From contig JBKCGZ010000148.1 of assembly GCA_046303115.1 (NCBI GenBank), forward strand, positions 1 through 30,506: DNA of 30,506 nt, written 5' to 3'. Made by a program: the position numbers and the translations under genes. Position 1 is the first letter of the stretch; each line of letters begins with the position of its first letter. Shown in pieces: positions 20,234 to 28,795 of the stretch. The DNA comes from CAINEC01 sp046303115 (GTDB taxonomy: Bacteria; Bacteroidota; Bacteroidia; AKYH767-A; OLB10). Under the pieces are notes generated by a model. That model saw only the letters and a list, made by a program, of their open reading frames with translations. It made no database searches and was not told the DNA's origin.

Positions 20234-22846
20234 TTAATTTGCAATGGCAACTTCTGAATTCTTAAATACAAAGTTGTTTGCCTTGTCGATGTCGATTTCA
20301 ATAACCGCATCTTTACTTATTGTTCCTGCTAAAATTTGTTTACTTAATTCGTTAAGTACACGTTTTTGCATCACACGCTTTAGAGGTCGTGCACCAAATT
20401 GTGGGTCATATCCTAACTGCGCAAGCCAGTCAATTGCATCTTCTGTAATGTGAATTCGAATGTCATTTTTCGCGAGCATACTTGCGACTGAATTGAATTG
20501 AATTCTAACGATGTTATTTATTTCATTCCTTGATAAAGGTGAGAACATAATAATCTCATCTATACGATTCAGGAATTCAGGTCGCATGGATTTTTTTAGC
20601 AAATCAAATACTTCAAGTTTTGTTTTAGCAAGGACTTCATCTGTATTGAAATCAGTTAATGTTTCTGAATTTGATTGAATTAGATGAGCACCAATATTCG
20701 ATGTCATAATAATAATCGTATTCTTGAAATTTGCAATACGTCCTTTGTTATCTGTTAATCGTCCATCGTCTAATACTTGTAACAAAATATTAAACACATC
20801 CGGATGCGCTTTTTCAATTTCATCAAGTAATACAACGCTATATGGTCTCCTTCTCACTGCTTCCGTTAATTGTCCACCTTCATCATATCCAACATATCCT
20901 GGAGGCGCTCCAATTAATCGGCTTACACTATGACGTTCTTGGTATTCACTCATGTCTATTCTCGTCATTGCATTTTCATCGTTGAATAAAAATTCTGCAA
21001 GTGCTTTTGCTAATTCCGTTTTACCAACACCAGTAGTACCAAGGAAGATGAATGATCCAATTGGTTTGCGACTGTCTTGCAATCCTGCGCGACTTCTTCT
21101 TACTGCATCTGACAATGCTGCGATTGCTTCTTCTTGTCCAACGACACGTTTGTGCAATTCTGTTTCTAGATGCAATAATTTTTCACGCTCACTTTGCAAC
21201 ATTCGTTTAACAGGAATTCCTGTCCAGCGACTAACCACATCTGCTATGTCTTCCGCGTCCACTTCTTCTTTGATAAGTGCTTTATCTTTTTGAGCATCGA
21301 TAAGTTTTTCATTCAGTGCGATTAATTTCTCTTCTGCTTCTTTGATCTTTCCATATCTAATTTCTGCTACTCTTCCATAATCACCAGTGCGCTCTGCTTG
21401 CTCCGCTTCAATTTTAAAATTTTCAATATCCGCTTTCGTTTGTTGAATGGTAGTGATTACTTGCTTTTCTGCTTCCCATCTTCCTTTGATCGCATTACGT
21501 TGCTCGTTTAGGTTTGCTAATTCTTCGCCGATTTCATTTACTTTTTTTGAATCGCCTTCTCTTTTAATTGCAGCGCGTTCAATTTCTAATTGCATAATAC
21601 GACGTTGGATTTCGTCTAGCTCTTCAGGAACAGAATCCATCTCTAAACGAAGTTTCGCTGCCGCTTCATCAACCAAGTCGATAGCTTTATCTGGCAAGAA
21701 ACGATCACTGATATAACGGTCACTAAGTTCCGCTGCTGCAATAATTGCTTCGTCTTTAATTCGCACTTTATGATGTGTTTCATAACGCTCTTTTAGTCCA
21801 CGTAAAATAGAGATCGTGTCTTCTGCACTTGGCTCTTCAACCATTACCTTTTGAAAACGTCTTTCAAGTGCTTTATCTTTTTCAATGAACTTTTGATATT
21901 CGTTGAGTGTGGTTGCACCAATAGAACGAAGTTCACCTCTCGCTAATGCTGGCTTAAGAATATTTGCAGCATCCATTGCTCCTTCGCCGCCACCAGCACC
22001 TACGAGGGTATGAATTTCATCAATGAATAAAATGATTTCTCCATCAGCACTGATTACTTCTTTCACAACAGACTTCAATCGCTCTTCAAACTCACCTTTG
22101 TATTTTGCTCCTGCTACTAATGCACCCATATCGAGCGAGTATATCATTTTTGTTTTCAGATTCTCAGGGACATCACCATTGATAATACGATGTGCTAGTC
22201 CTTCTGCTATCGCAGTTTTACCTACACCGGGTTCACCGATAAGTACAGGATTGTTCTTTGTTCTTCGAGATAAAATTTGAAGTACGCGTCTGATTTCTTC
22301 ATCTCGTCCGATAACAGGATCTAATTTTCCAGCACGCGCTAATTCATTTAAATTACGTGCATACTTGTTTAAGGAATTATAGGTCTCTTCTGCAGATGCA
22401 CTTGTTACTTTAGCTCCTTTGCGAAGGTCAAGAATAGCATTTTTTAAATCCTTATCTATAATTCCGTTTTCTTTTAAAAGACGTGCTACATTATCGTTAT
22501 TGCTGATAAGTGCCAACATCAAATGTTCTACAGATACAAATTCGTCTTTAAAATCCTTCAGTAATTGAAGTGATTTATTAAACGTTTGATTCAATTCATT
22601 ACTTAAGTAAGCAGAGCCACCAGATGTTTTCGGATATCCATCAACGATTTTATTTACACTATTGGAAAGTGTATTTAAATTTATATTTAACTTCTTGAGT
22701 AAAAAAGGAACCACATTCTCATCCACCTCTAATAAGGCTTTTAATAAATGACCTGTATCAATGGTGGGATTACCATTTGCACTTGCAATTTGCTGTGCTT
22801 GCTGTATCGCTTCTTGCGACTTCAGCGTGTATTGATTAAAGTTCAT
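20234..22846 (-). CDS. clpB: ClpB disaggregase (Hsp100)
   Basis: An 870-residue hexameric ATPase that threads aggregated protein through its pore together with DnaK. It has an N-terminal Clp_N repeat domain (1-145). AAA1 has Walker A GEPGVGKT (204-211), pore tyrosine in KYKGEFE (about 250) and Walker B ILFIDE. The coiled-coil middle domain (about 400-530) distinguishes it from ClpA/ClpC. AAA2 has GTTGVGKT (603-610), GYVG pore loop (650-653) and VLLDE (672-676). The C-terminal domain contains GARPLKRVMQ. I start at ATG 22846 (MNFNQYT); the longer frame to 22960 adds a spurious hydrophobic leader. No CIRCE inverted repeat is visible upstream. Length matches E. coli ClpB (857). Confidence 0.97.
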   Translation of the reverse strand: MNFNQYTLKSQEAIQQAQQIASANGNPTIDTGHLLKALLEVDENVVPFLLKKLNINLNTLSNSVNKIVDGYPKTSGGSAYLSNELNQTFNKSLQLLKDFKDEFVSVEHLMLALISNNDNVARLLKENGIIDKDLKNAILDLRKGAKVTSASAEETYNSLNKYARNLNELARAGKLDPVIGRDEEIRRVLQILSRRTKNNPVLIGEPGVGKTAIAEGLAHRIINGDVPENLKTKMIYSLDMGALVAGAKYKGEFEERLKSVVKEVISADGEIILFIDEIHTLVGAGGGEGAMDAANILKPALARGELRSIGATTLNEYQKFIEKDKALERRFQKVMVEEPSAEDTISILRGLKERYETHHKVRIKDEAIIAAAELSDRYISDRFLPDKAIDLVDEAAAKLRLEMDSVPEELDEIQRRIMQLEIERAAIKREGDSKKVNEIGEELANLNEQRNAIKGRWEAEKQVITTIQQTKADIENFKIEAEQAERTGDYGRVAEIRYGKIKEAEEKLIALNEKLIDAQKDKALIKEEVDAEDIADVVSRWTGIPVKRMLQSEREKLLHLETELHKRVVGQEEAIAALSDAVRRSRAGLQDSRKPIGSFIFLGTTGVGKTELAKALAEFLFNDENAMTRIDMSEYQERHSVSRLIGAPPGYVGYDEGGQLTEAVRRRPYSVVLLDEIEKAHPDVFNILLQVLDDGRLTDNKGRIANFKNTIIIMTSNIGAHLIQSNSETLTDFNTDEVLAKTKLEVFDLLKKSMRPEFLNRIDEIIMFSPLSRNEINNIVRIQFNSVASMLAKNDIRIHITEDAIDWLAQLGYDPQFGARPLKRVMQKRVLNELSKQILAGTISKDAVIEIDIDKANNFVFKNSEVAIAN

Positions 22847-22923
22847 AGTTAGTGTTTTTTTTTGGCCGCTTATCAAATCAATAACCAATGCAATAAAATA
22901 AAAATAACAGGCAATTATGGCAT

Positions 22924-22963
22924 AAAAAAATAAAGTGGCCCGACTAAATTGCCGAACCACTTT
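22924..22963 (-). terminator. Intrinsic terminator after the secreted TonB-C-like gene
   Basis: On the minus strand AAAGTGG / CCACTTT (outer 7-bp stem, 18-nt loop with possible inner G-C pairs) is followed by ATTTTTTTATG. It lies 29 bp beyond the stop at 22992 and would separate that gene from clpB. Confidence 0.6.
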
Positions 22964-22991
22964 TTATATTAAGACAAGTTGTCTTGTTTTC

Positions 22992-23495
22992 TTAGAAGGT
23001 AATGGTGATTGTCCCTTTTTGCTCAAGAGGGAAGGTGGTACCTCCATCAAACATTGCGCTCTCTGCAGCTTGTTTAGCTTTCGTTAAAAGATAATTACTT
23101 GTTGTCGTTGTTCCATCAGCGCCAGCTTCAGCTTTCATGATATTACCGTATTTATTGATAGTGATATTTACAACCACAATTCCTTTTTCCATTGTAAGGT
23201 TATCAATTTTAGGCTGACGAGTTAATTTTCTTCCAGGCATCACATACGTTGCTCCTTTAGTTGTAGTGGTTGACACTGAAGAACCCCCTCCAACAACACC
23301 GTCAAAAAGAATAGATGATATTTCACCAACGTTAAACGTAATATTGCTTCCTTTATAGAAGAAAGTAACAGTGTTGTTTTGTATTGATTGTAGTTCTCCA
23401 TTCAGCTTGCTTCCATCCTTCATTACTACTGTGTGTTGTGCATTAGCGATGTTAGCGGCTACACATAATGTCAAAGCGATTAGTATTTTTTTCAT
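22992..23495 (-). CDS. Small secreted protein with an N-terminal beta-strand domain and TonB-C-like tail
   Basis: A 167-residue protein with a clean signal peptide (MKKILIALTLCVAANIANAQ, cleavage after AQ or before it). Residues about 22-65 (HTVVMKDGSKLNGELQSI, VTFFYKG, FNVGEISSILFDG) form a small beta-strand module with a DGxxxxG repeat pattern. Residues about 85-167 (GRKLTRQPKI, GIVVVNITINKYGNI, NYLLTKAKQAAESAMFD, KGTITITF) resemble the C-terminal domain of Bacteroidota energy-transducer TonB proteins. The usual TonB membrane anchor and Pro-rich spacer are missing, so it is probably a free periplasmic or secreted protein. It is encoded alone between clpB and a divergent ABC exporter. Function unknown. 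Confidence 0.8.
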   Translation of the reverse strand: MKKILIALTLCVAANIANAQHTVVMKDGSKLNGELQSIQNNTVTFFYKGSNITFNVGEISSILFDGVVGGGSSVSTTTTKGATYVMPGRKLTRQPKIDNLTMEKGIVVVNITINKYGNIMKAEAGADGTTTTSNYLLTKAKQAAESAMFDGGTTFPLEQKGTITITF

Positions 23496-23512
23496 GATTA
23501 AAGTTTAATATT

Positions 23513-23520
23513 CAAAACTA
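23513..23520 (-). promoter_or_regulatory. Candidate -7 element of the TonB-C-like gene
   Basis: The minus strand reads TAGTTTTG, a perfect TAnnTTTG, ending 17 bases before the ATG at 23495. No -33 TTG at the expected spacing was found. Confidence 0.5.
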
Positions 23521-23585
23521 ACAAATAAATAAAGGAATTATTGCCATAAAGATTCGTTGCTTTATAACAATCTTATGTTAATTTG

Positions 23586-23593
23586 TATCTTTG
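23586..23593 (+). promoter_or_regulatory. Candidate -7 element of the ABC exporter gene
   Basis: TATCTTTG is a perfect TAnnTTTG ending 15 bases before the ATG at 23609. Its last three bases form the in-frame TTG at 23591 that opens the longest reading frame, which argues that this TTG is not the real start. Confidence 0.55.
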
Positions 23594-23608
23594 CCCAATA
23601 AATGTAAT

Positions 23609-25354
23609 ATGAATTTACTCTTTTCGTACTTGAAGGCTTATTGGAAACTTGTCCTTCTTGCTTTACTCCTTGCAACAATTAATCAAGTTTTTTCCCTGTT
23701 AGATCCTTACATTTTTAAGCATGTCATCGACGATTATGTAACTAAGTTCGATCAGCATGATAAGCAGTCTTTTTTTCGAGGTGTAGGATTGTTATTATCA
23801 GCAGCCGTTGGGGTAGCATTTGTGAGCAGGATAGCTAAAAATTTTCAAGATTATTTCGTGAATGTAATTACTCAAAAGGTAGGTGCCAAAATTTATGCTG
23901 ATGGAATTATGCATTCATTAGAGCTGCCTTATAGTGTTTTTGAAGATCAGCGAAGTGGTGAAACGCTGGGTAAATTGCAGAAGGTAAAAACGGACGTTGA
24001 GCGATTAATCAGTACTTTCATTAATGTGTTATTTACTTCTATCGTTGCAATTGTTTTTGTTACGGTATATGCTATTAATGTACATTGGATAATTGCCCCT
24101 ATTTATTTCGGGACAATTCCACTATTAGGGGTGCTTAGTTCTTTTTTAAGTCGAAAGGTAAAAACAATTCAGAAAAAAATTGTTGCTGAGACTACAGCAT
24201 TAGCCGGGGCTACAACAGAATCATTACGAAATATAGAACTTGTTAAAAGTTTAGGTTTGGCAGGTCAGGAAATAAAACGATTGAATGATACAACAAGTAA
24301 GATACTTGGCCTTGAGTTAAAAAAGGTACGATATATTCGTTCTTTAAGTTTTATTCAAGGAACGAGCGTGAATCTCCTTCGAACATCTATCATGTTTGTC
24401 ATGCTTTATTTGATCTTTGATAAACAAATTACTTTAGGACAATTTTTTACGATGTTCATTTATTCATTTTTTATTTTTGGACCACTTCAGGAGTTAGGTA
24501 ATATAATTAATGTTTATCGCGAAGCTGAAGTGTCACTTGCTAATTTTCAGGAAATTCTAGCTGTTGAAAAAGAGCCTAAGGCAATCAATCCCGAAGGACT
24601 TGGTTCAATCGAGCGATTTGAATTTAACCATGTTCACTTCAAACATCCCTCATCAACGTCAAAAGCAGTTGTCGATGTAGCTTTTAAAGTTGGTAAAGGA
24701 GAGACCATCGCATTTGTTGGTCCGTCAGGATCTGGTAAAACAACCTTAGTGAAATTATTAGTTGGCTTGTATACTCCTTTAGAGGGAGCTATATCTTATA
24801 ACGATAAGGTCGCATCAAATATTAATTTGGATGAACTGAGATCTCAAATTGGATTAGTTACTCAAGACACTCAATTGTTTTCAGGAACGATTAGAGAGAA
24901 TTTATTATTCGTGGCTCCTAAAGCAACAGATGAAGAATGTCTTGCTGCATTAAATAAAGCTGCGCTTGATAATTTACTTGCAAGAGCAGACAAAGGATTG
25001 GATACTATTATTGGCGAAGGTGGAGTAAAAGTTTCGGGAGGAGAGCGTCAGCGATTATCTATTGCAAGAGCATTATTAAGAAAGCCATCACTTTTAATTT
25101 TCGACGAAGCAACATCTGCATTAGATTCGCTTACGGAGGAAGAGATTAATACTACCGTCCGTGCAATTTCAAAAGATAATCATCATATTACTGTTTTAAT
25201 TGCTCATCGCTTATCGACGGTAATGCATGCCGATAGAATTTATGTAATGGAGAAGGGGAGTGTGATTGAGCAGGGTAAGCATGATGAGTTATTGCAAGAA
25301 AAAGGTTTGTATTACGCAATGTGGCGTCAGCAGATTGGTGAAAGAAAGTTATAA
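23609..25354 (+). CDS. ABC exporter, fused membrane and ATPase domains (MsbA/multidrug type)
   Basis: A 581-residue half-transporter. The membrane domain (about 10-310) has six hydrophobic segments (for example 14-34, 56-74, 138-155, 160-180, 257-270, 280-292). The ATPase domain has Walker A GPSGSGKT (371-378), Q419 in the Q-loop, signature VSGGERQRLSIARALL (475-490), Walker B LLIFDE (495-500) and H533 (IAHRLST). Such proteins dimerise and export lipids, drugs or peptides; the substrate cannot be read from the sequence. The start is ATG 23609. The stop overlaps the start of the NUDIX gene by one base (TAATG), so the two are probably coupled. Confidence 0.93.
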   Translation: MNLLFSYLKAYWKLVLLALLLATINQVFSLLDPYIFKHVIDDYVTKFDQHDKQSFFRGVGLLLSAAVGVAFVSRIAKNFQDYFVNVITQKVGAKIYADGIMHSLELPYSVFEDQRSGETLGKLQKVKTDVERLISTFINVLFTSIVAIVFVTVYAINVHWIIAPIYFGTIPLLGVLSSFLSRKVKTIQKKIVAETTALAGATTESLRNIELVKSLGLAGQEIKRLNDTTSKILGLELKKVRYIRSLSFIQGTSVNLLRTSIMFVMLYLIFDKQITLGQFFTMFIYSFFIFGPLQELGNIINVYREAEVSLANFQEILAVEKEPKAINPEGLGSIERFEFNHVHFKHPSSTSKAVVDVAFKVGKGETIAFVGPSGSGKTTLVKLLVGLYTPLEGAISYNDKVASNINLDELRSQIGLVTQDTQLFSGTIRENLLFVAPKATDEECLAALNKAALDNLLARADKGLDTIIGEGGVKVSGGERQRLSIARALLRKPSLLIFDEATSALDSLTEEEINTTVRAISKDNHHITVLIAHRLSTVMHADRIYVMEKGSVIEQGKHDELLQEKGLYYAMWRQQIGERKL

Positions 25355-25998
25355 TGAAAACGAGTAGCGAATTTTTATTATCTCAAATACAAAAGTCGTT
25401 AGCAAAAGGATTGCCTGGCGAGATAGCGCATTCGCAATTAGCTCCCAACCATCGTAAACCTGCAAGTGATTATTTGTCTGAAATTACTGATTATAAAATT
25501 GGTTGTATTGTTTCGTTAATTGTCCGCAATGAAAATGACGAATGGTGCCTTGTGTTGATGGAGCGCATGAGTCACGATAAAGATGTTCATGCAAATCAAA
25601 TTAGCTTTCCCGGAGGTAAACATGAGGAAGGAGATGCCTCTTTTTTTGAAACAGCGTTGCGTGAATTATATGAAGAGGTAGGTGTAAATCCGGAACTTGT
25701 TGAGTTGATTTCTCCTTTAAGTGAATTGTATATTCCTCCAAGCAATTTTTTAGTAAAGCCATTTCTTTGCTTCACACAACATCAACTTAACTACAATTTA
25801 AACGAATCGGAAGTGAGAAGTTTAATGGAGATTCCATTATCATTCTTTTTAGATGAAGCTAATATTAATCGTGGTGGATTTAAAAGTGCAAGGGGATATG
25901 ATGTGAATGCACCCTATTTCGAATACAACAATCATAAAATATGGGGGGCCACAGCAATGATGATTGCAGAAGTAATAGCGTTAATTAAGGAAGATTAA
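25354..25998 (+). CDS. NUDIX hydrolase, CoA pyrophosphatase type (NudL/UPF0035-like)
   Basis: A 214-residue protein. Residues 79-94 (HANQISFPGGKHEEGD) match the UPF0035 motif placed just before the NUDIX box in CoA pyrophosphatases. The catalytic REUxEExGU part is RELYEEVGV (103-111). The NudL family hydrolyses CoA or its derivatives to acyl-4'-phosphopantetheine and adenosine 3',5'-bisphosphate. The canonical first Glu of the box is Ala here (A95), as tends to occur in this subfamily. The start overlaps the exporter stop (TAATG). Its stop codon abuts the stop of the convergent lipoprotein gene, with no base between. Confidence 0.85.
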   Translation: MKTSSEFLLSQIQKSLAKGLPGEIAHSQLAPNHRKPASDYLSEITDYKIGCIVSLIVRNENDEWCLVLMERMSHDKDVHANQISFPGGKHEEGDASFFETALRELYEEVGVNPELVELISPLSELYIPPSNFLVKPFLCFTQHQLNYNLNESEVRSLMEIPLSFFLDEANINRGGFKSARGYDVNAPYFEYNNHKIWGATAMMIAEVIALIKED

Positions 25999-26880
25999 TT
26001 AATCCCAGTTTTGCGTATTGCCCAACTTTACTTTCTGAGCATTTAATATAAACTTATCGGTAGAAGCAGTTCCGTTTTTCGAGATGAATGCTACAACATA
26101 AGTGTTGGCTGTATTCATACCTGCTGTAGAGAACGTATAATTTTTAATTTCTTCTCCTCCAGCTTTAATATTTGAATTGGAAAGTGCATCACCTAATTCA
26201 GCTGAAACAACTTTTCTCAAAACGTATTTATGATTGAAATTAAGAATTGGATCTCCTAAATTATAGTATGGGTGACCAGCTGTAGTATTATATCCATTGC
26301 GTTGGTCATAAAGATTTCCGCTTCCTGTAATATTATCTTCCACCAAGTAGGCAGTTAAAGTGTAATTGCCTGTTAAACTCGTATTATAACCACAGTGGAT
26401 TTCTGCTGTTCCTTGCGTTCCGTTAATGGTTGATTTGATAGATAATCCACATGAAGGAGCTTTTACCTTATTGACATCAAAATTAGATTGCCATTGTGTA
26501 CGATTGAAGATTAACATCCCTAATGAAGATGTTCTGTTAATCATTGCAGATGGAAACTGTGGTGCTGATCCGTTCGAGAATGCACTTTGTAATGTAGTGT
26601 ATTGATTTATTTCCATTGCATCACTGTAATGAATTGCAACAGGGATAGCTTTCGTTGAATTTGTCGCAAGAATATTGTCGAGCTTTACAAATCCGTCGGT
26701 GCATTGTGATTGACCTGCGCCTGTGAATGTTTCGATTAATACCTTTTGAGTAAATGATGTTGGAACACTAGATCCAATGCTGCCACCATTTCCTGTGTTT
26801 GAAGTAGGAGCGGTAGAATCATCTTTACTGCAAGCAACAATTGAAAGTGCTGTGGCGATAAATAACAATTTTCTAATCAT
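25999..26880 (-). CDS. Omp28-like outer-membrane lipoprotein
   Basis: A 293-residue lipoprotein with signal peptide MIRKLLFIATALSIVAC (lipobox IVAC, Cys17) and a low-complexity Ser/Gly/Thr linker to about 42. The domain then opens VLIETFTGAGQSQCTDGF (47-64), as in Omp28-family proteins, whose N-terminal part is thioredoxin-like. The usual CxxC site reads GQSQC, so only the second Cys (C60) remains and redox activity is doubtful. PQFPSAMINRT and a beta-rich C-terminal half (SGNLYDQRNGYN, HKYVLRKVVS) fit the family. Its function is not established. TACATTTA (minus strand, 26901-26894) is a one-mismatch -7 candidate 13 bases before the ATG. Confidence 0.78.
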   Translation of the reverse strand: MIRKLLFIATALSIVACSKDDSTAPTSNTGNGGSIGSSVPTSFTQKVLIETFTGAGQSQCTDGFVKLDNILATNSTKAIPVAIHYSDAMEINQYTTLQSAFSNGSAPQFPSAMINRTSSLGMLIFNRTQWQSNFDVNKVKAPSCGLSIKSTINGTQGTAEIHCGYNTSLTGNYTLTAYLVEDNITGSGNLYDQRNGYNTTAGHPYYNLGDPILNFNHKYVLRKVVSAELGDALSNSNIKAGGEEIKNYTFSTAGMNTANTYVVAFISKNGTASTDKFILNAQKVKLGNTQNWD

Positions 26881-27060
26881 CTTTTTTTAGTTTTAAATGT
26901 AGAACATTGATGCGTTGATAATGGCGTAAATTCTTTTAAACCTTACAACAGTTGGATTTGTACGCGAAAGCACTGAAAAGGTTATTATTTTATTAAGTAA
27001 ATGGCAATTTGTTAAACTTTACGAGCGCTAATGGGTTACATTTACAAACTCGATTAAACC

Positions 27061-27522
27061 ATGAATAGCAACCTGTCTCCTTTATTTAATGTTCGGGTAT
27101 ATGCATTAATTGTGAAAAATAATCAATTGCTTATTTCCGAAGAGCAGCATGGAAATGTATTCTTAAGAAAGTTTCCTGGTGGTGGACTTCAATTTGGCGA
27201 GGGCATTCTTCAGGCATTGCATCGTGAAATAAAAGAAGAGTTAAATGCCAATGTGCTTAATGCAACTTTGGTATGTGTTACCGAAGACTTTATTGTTTCC
27301 TTCCTAAATAAAGATCAACAGGTGATAGGCGTTTATTACCTGGTGGATATTGAGCAGGATTTAGATGAAAATTATCTGGCGAAGAATATTCTTGATTTAG
27401 AAAATGGAAGCATTCATTTTTGTTGGAAGTCGTTGGAGGAATTGACTTCGGATGTATTTACTTCGCCAATCGACAAAAGTGCATTTCAAAATCTTAAAAA
27501 GTATTTACTTGAAAGAGGATAA
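27061..27522 (+). CDS. NUDIX hydrolase of unassigned substrate
   Basis: A 153-residue single-domain NUDIX protein. The box is GGLQFGEGILQALHREIKEELNA (41-63): G41, E47, R55, E56, E59 and E60 are in place, while the late Gly is Asn (N62). FPGGGLQFGEG is typical of ADP-ribose or (d)NTP pyrophosphatase-like members, but the substrate cannot be assigned. TACATTTA at 27037-27044 is a one-mismatch -7 candidate 16 bases before the ATG. The last 18 bp overlap the end of the convergent RlpA-like gene. The preceding 180 bp carry no other feature I can support. Confidence 0.85.
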   Translation: MNSNLSPLFNVRVYALIVKNNQLLISEEQHGNVFLRKFPGGGLQFGEGILQALHREIKEELNANVLNATLVCVTEDFIVSFLNKDQQVIGVYYLVDIEQDLDENYLAKNILDLENGSIHFCWKSLEELTSDVFTSPIDKSAFQNLKKYLLERG

Positions 27523-28197
27523 GAGTTTAACAATCATATATCCTTTCCTTTCGTAATAATCGATTCGCTTTAATGCTTCTGTTTTGCTGGGAATATTAGA
27601 AATAACTACATGATAAGTTCGGTTTTCATTAGTTCCTAATCCAACTACATAAACATTTTCAATTTCTTCATTCAAATAAAGTTCATTAGCTATATAAAGC
27701 AAATGAATCAGATTTTTTGTTCGCCAAAGAGAAATGGAATATCCTTTTAATTGAGCCGGATGACCAAGGCAATCTAACACATCATTGCAAGTGAAAGTAG
27801 AATCTAACTTTCTTGTCATCTTAATGATGTTTAATGGCTCTATTTTAACTGTGGCTAATCCATGTTGGTAAATGCCAATTGTTCTTGCTGCCGTTTCTGA
27901 TAAGTCAATTATCCTTGTTCGCACAAAAGGGCCACGATCATTTACTTTTACAATGGTCGATAATTGATTTTTTTGATTGGTGACTTTTAAAATTGTCCCG
28001 AATTTTAGTTTTTTATGTGCGCATGTAAAATCGCTATTGCGAAAAATTTCACCGCTCGCAGTTTTACGACCTTCGAATTCTCGTCCGTAGTATGAAGCCT
28101 TGCCCGTTTGCACATCCAACAACCGACGACCTCCAGCGACGAGAATAGCAGTGGTTAAAATTGCAAAAGCAAAAATCAGAACAAGCGGATTCTTCAT
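27505..28197 (-). CDS. RlpA-like protein: DPBB domain plus SPOR-like tail
   Basis: A 230-residue envelope protein with an N-terminal hydrophobic segment (about 4-22) acting as signal or anchor. Residues 32-125 form a double-psi beta-barrel: GKASYYGREFEGRKTASGE, CAHKKLKFGTILKVTN, VKVNDRGPFV and RIIDLSETAAR. These are the RlpA signatures, including the NDRGPF motif. The C-terminal part (about 150-230), with YVVGLGTN, TYHVVIS and ALKRIDYYERKGY, resembles a SPOR peptidoglycan-binding domain. RlpA proteins of this kind are lytic transglycosylases or septal proteins. It is the last gene of a minus-strand group with murQ, which fits a wall role. TATCTTTA (28210-28203) is a one-mismatch -7 candidate near its ATG. 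Confidence 0.85.
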   Translation of the reverse strand: MKNPLVLIFAFAILTTAILVAGGRRLLDVQTGKASYYGREFEGRKTASGEIFRNSDFTCAHKKLKFGTILKVTNQKNQLSTIVKVNDRGPFVRTRIIDLSETAARTIGIYQHGLATVKIEPLNIIKMTRKLDSTFTCNDVLDCLGHPAQLKGYSISLWRTKNLIHLLYIANELYLNEEIENVYVVGLGTNENRTYHVVISNIPSKTEALKRIDYYERKGYMIVKLLSSFK

Positions 28198-28227
28198 TCG
28201 CTTAAAGATAGTTTATTTATTGTTATG

Positions 28228-28794
28228 CTAATTCAATCTTTTATTGATGATAGCTTCGATATAGTTTTGCAGTTGAGTTGGTGAATATGTCCTCCATGCA
28301 GCATTATTGAATTCTCCTCCATACGCAACGTAATAATCGATTCCTGTTTTTTGAAATTCGCTTAATACATGTTCTCTAAAATTGATTGCTACAATCCATC
28401 CATCTTCAATATCATCAAACCATTCCTGATAGTAGCAATCATCAGAAGCGTGAAAATTCAAAACGTTTTCACCAATCAGAATGTATTTTTTTATTCCTTC
28501 TTTAATCAGTTCATCAATGATATCTCTTTTTAAAATCATAATATCATTATGAATTGCATCATTCCATTCTCCTAATAATTCAATGATGGCAAATTCTGTA
28601 TCGTAATCGCAATAAATTATTTTGATGTATAAAGTAGGAGATCCAATTTCATCCCATTGAGGATGTATGTAATAATTATAAACGGTATTGCTATATTCAA
28701 ATTCACTATAAACCCTACCATAAAATGGCGAGCGATCATCTTCTTCACTTGAATACAAATGACGCCAGTTATAATAAGGTTCTATGTCTTGCAT
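28228..28794 (-). CDS. Unknown acidic, Tyr-rich protein between murQ and rlpA-like gene
   Basis: I do not recognise this 188-residue protein. It has no signal peptide and no membrane segment. It is acidic and aromatic-rich (20 Tyr and 6 Trp). The N-terminal quarter is YYNWRHLYSSEEDD with a run of Tyr-rich strands. The middle (YIKIIYCDYDTEFAIIELLG, then DIMILKRDIIDELIKEG, KKYILIGENV) alternates strand and helix like an alpha/beta domain. The end YSPTQLQNYIEAIINKRL is an amphipathic helix. The ATG is one base beyond the murQ stop, so it is almost certainly translated from the murQ mRNA, and the rlpA-like gene follows after 30 bp. A role in cell-wall metabolism is suggested only by this position. 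Confidence 0.8.
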   Translation of the reverse strand: MQDIEPYYNWRHLYSSEEDDRSPFYGRVYSEFEYSNTVYNYYIHPQWDEIGSPTLYIKIIYCDYDTEFAIIELLGEWNDAIHNDIMILKRDIIDELIKEGIKKYILIGENVLNFHASDDCYYQEWFDDIEDGWIVAINFREHVLSEFQKTGIDYYVAYGGEFNNAAWRTYSPTQLQNYIEAIINKRLN

Positions 28795-28795
28795 T

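Noticed and set aside
20952..21293. 113-codon ORF opposite clpB, and several other plus-strand ORFs up to 22280
   Set aside because: All lie antisense within the conserved clpB coding sequence and show no domain features.
22847..22923. Heat-shock CIRCE or HrcA site upstream of clpB
   Set aside because: I looked for the TTAGCACTC-N9-GAGTGCTAA repeat and did not find it.
22971..22985. Palindrome AAGACAAGTTGTCTT as an operator
   Set aside because: It lies just after the stop of the TonB-C-like gene with a minimal loop, and more likely belongs to the 3' untranslated part before the terminator.
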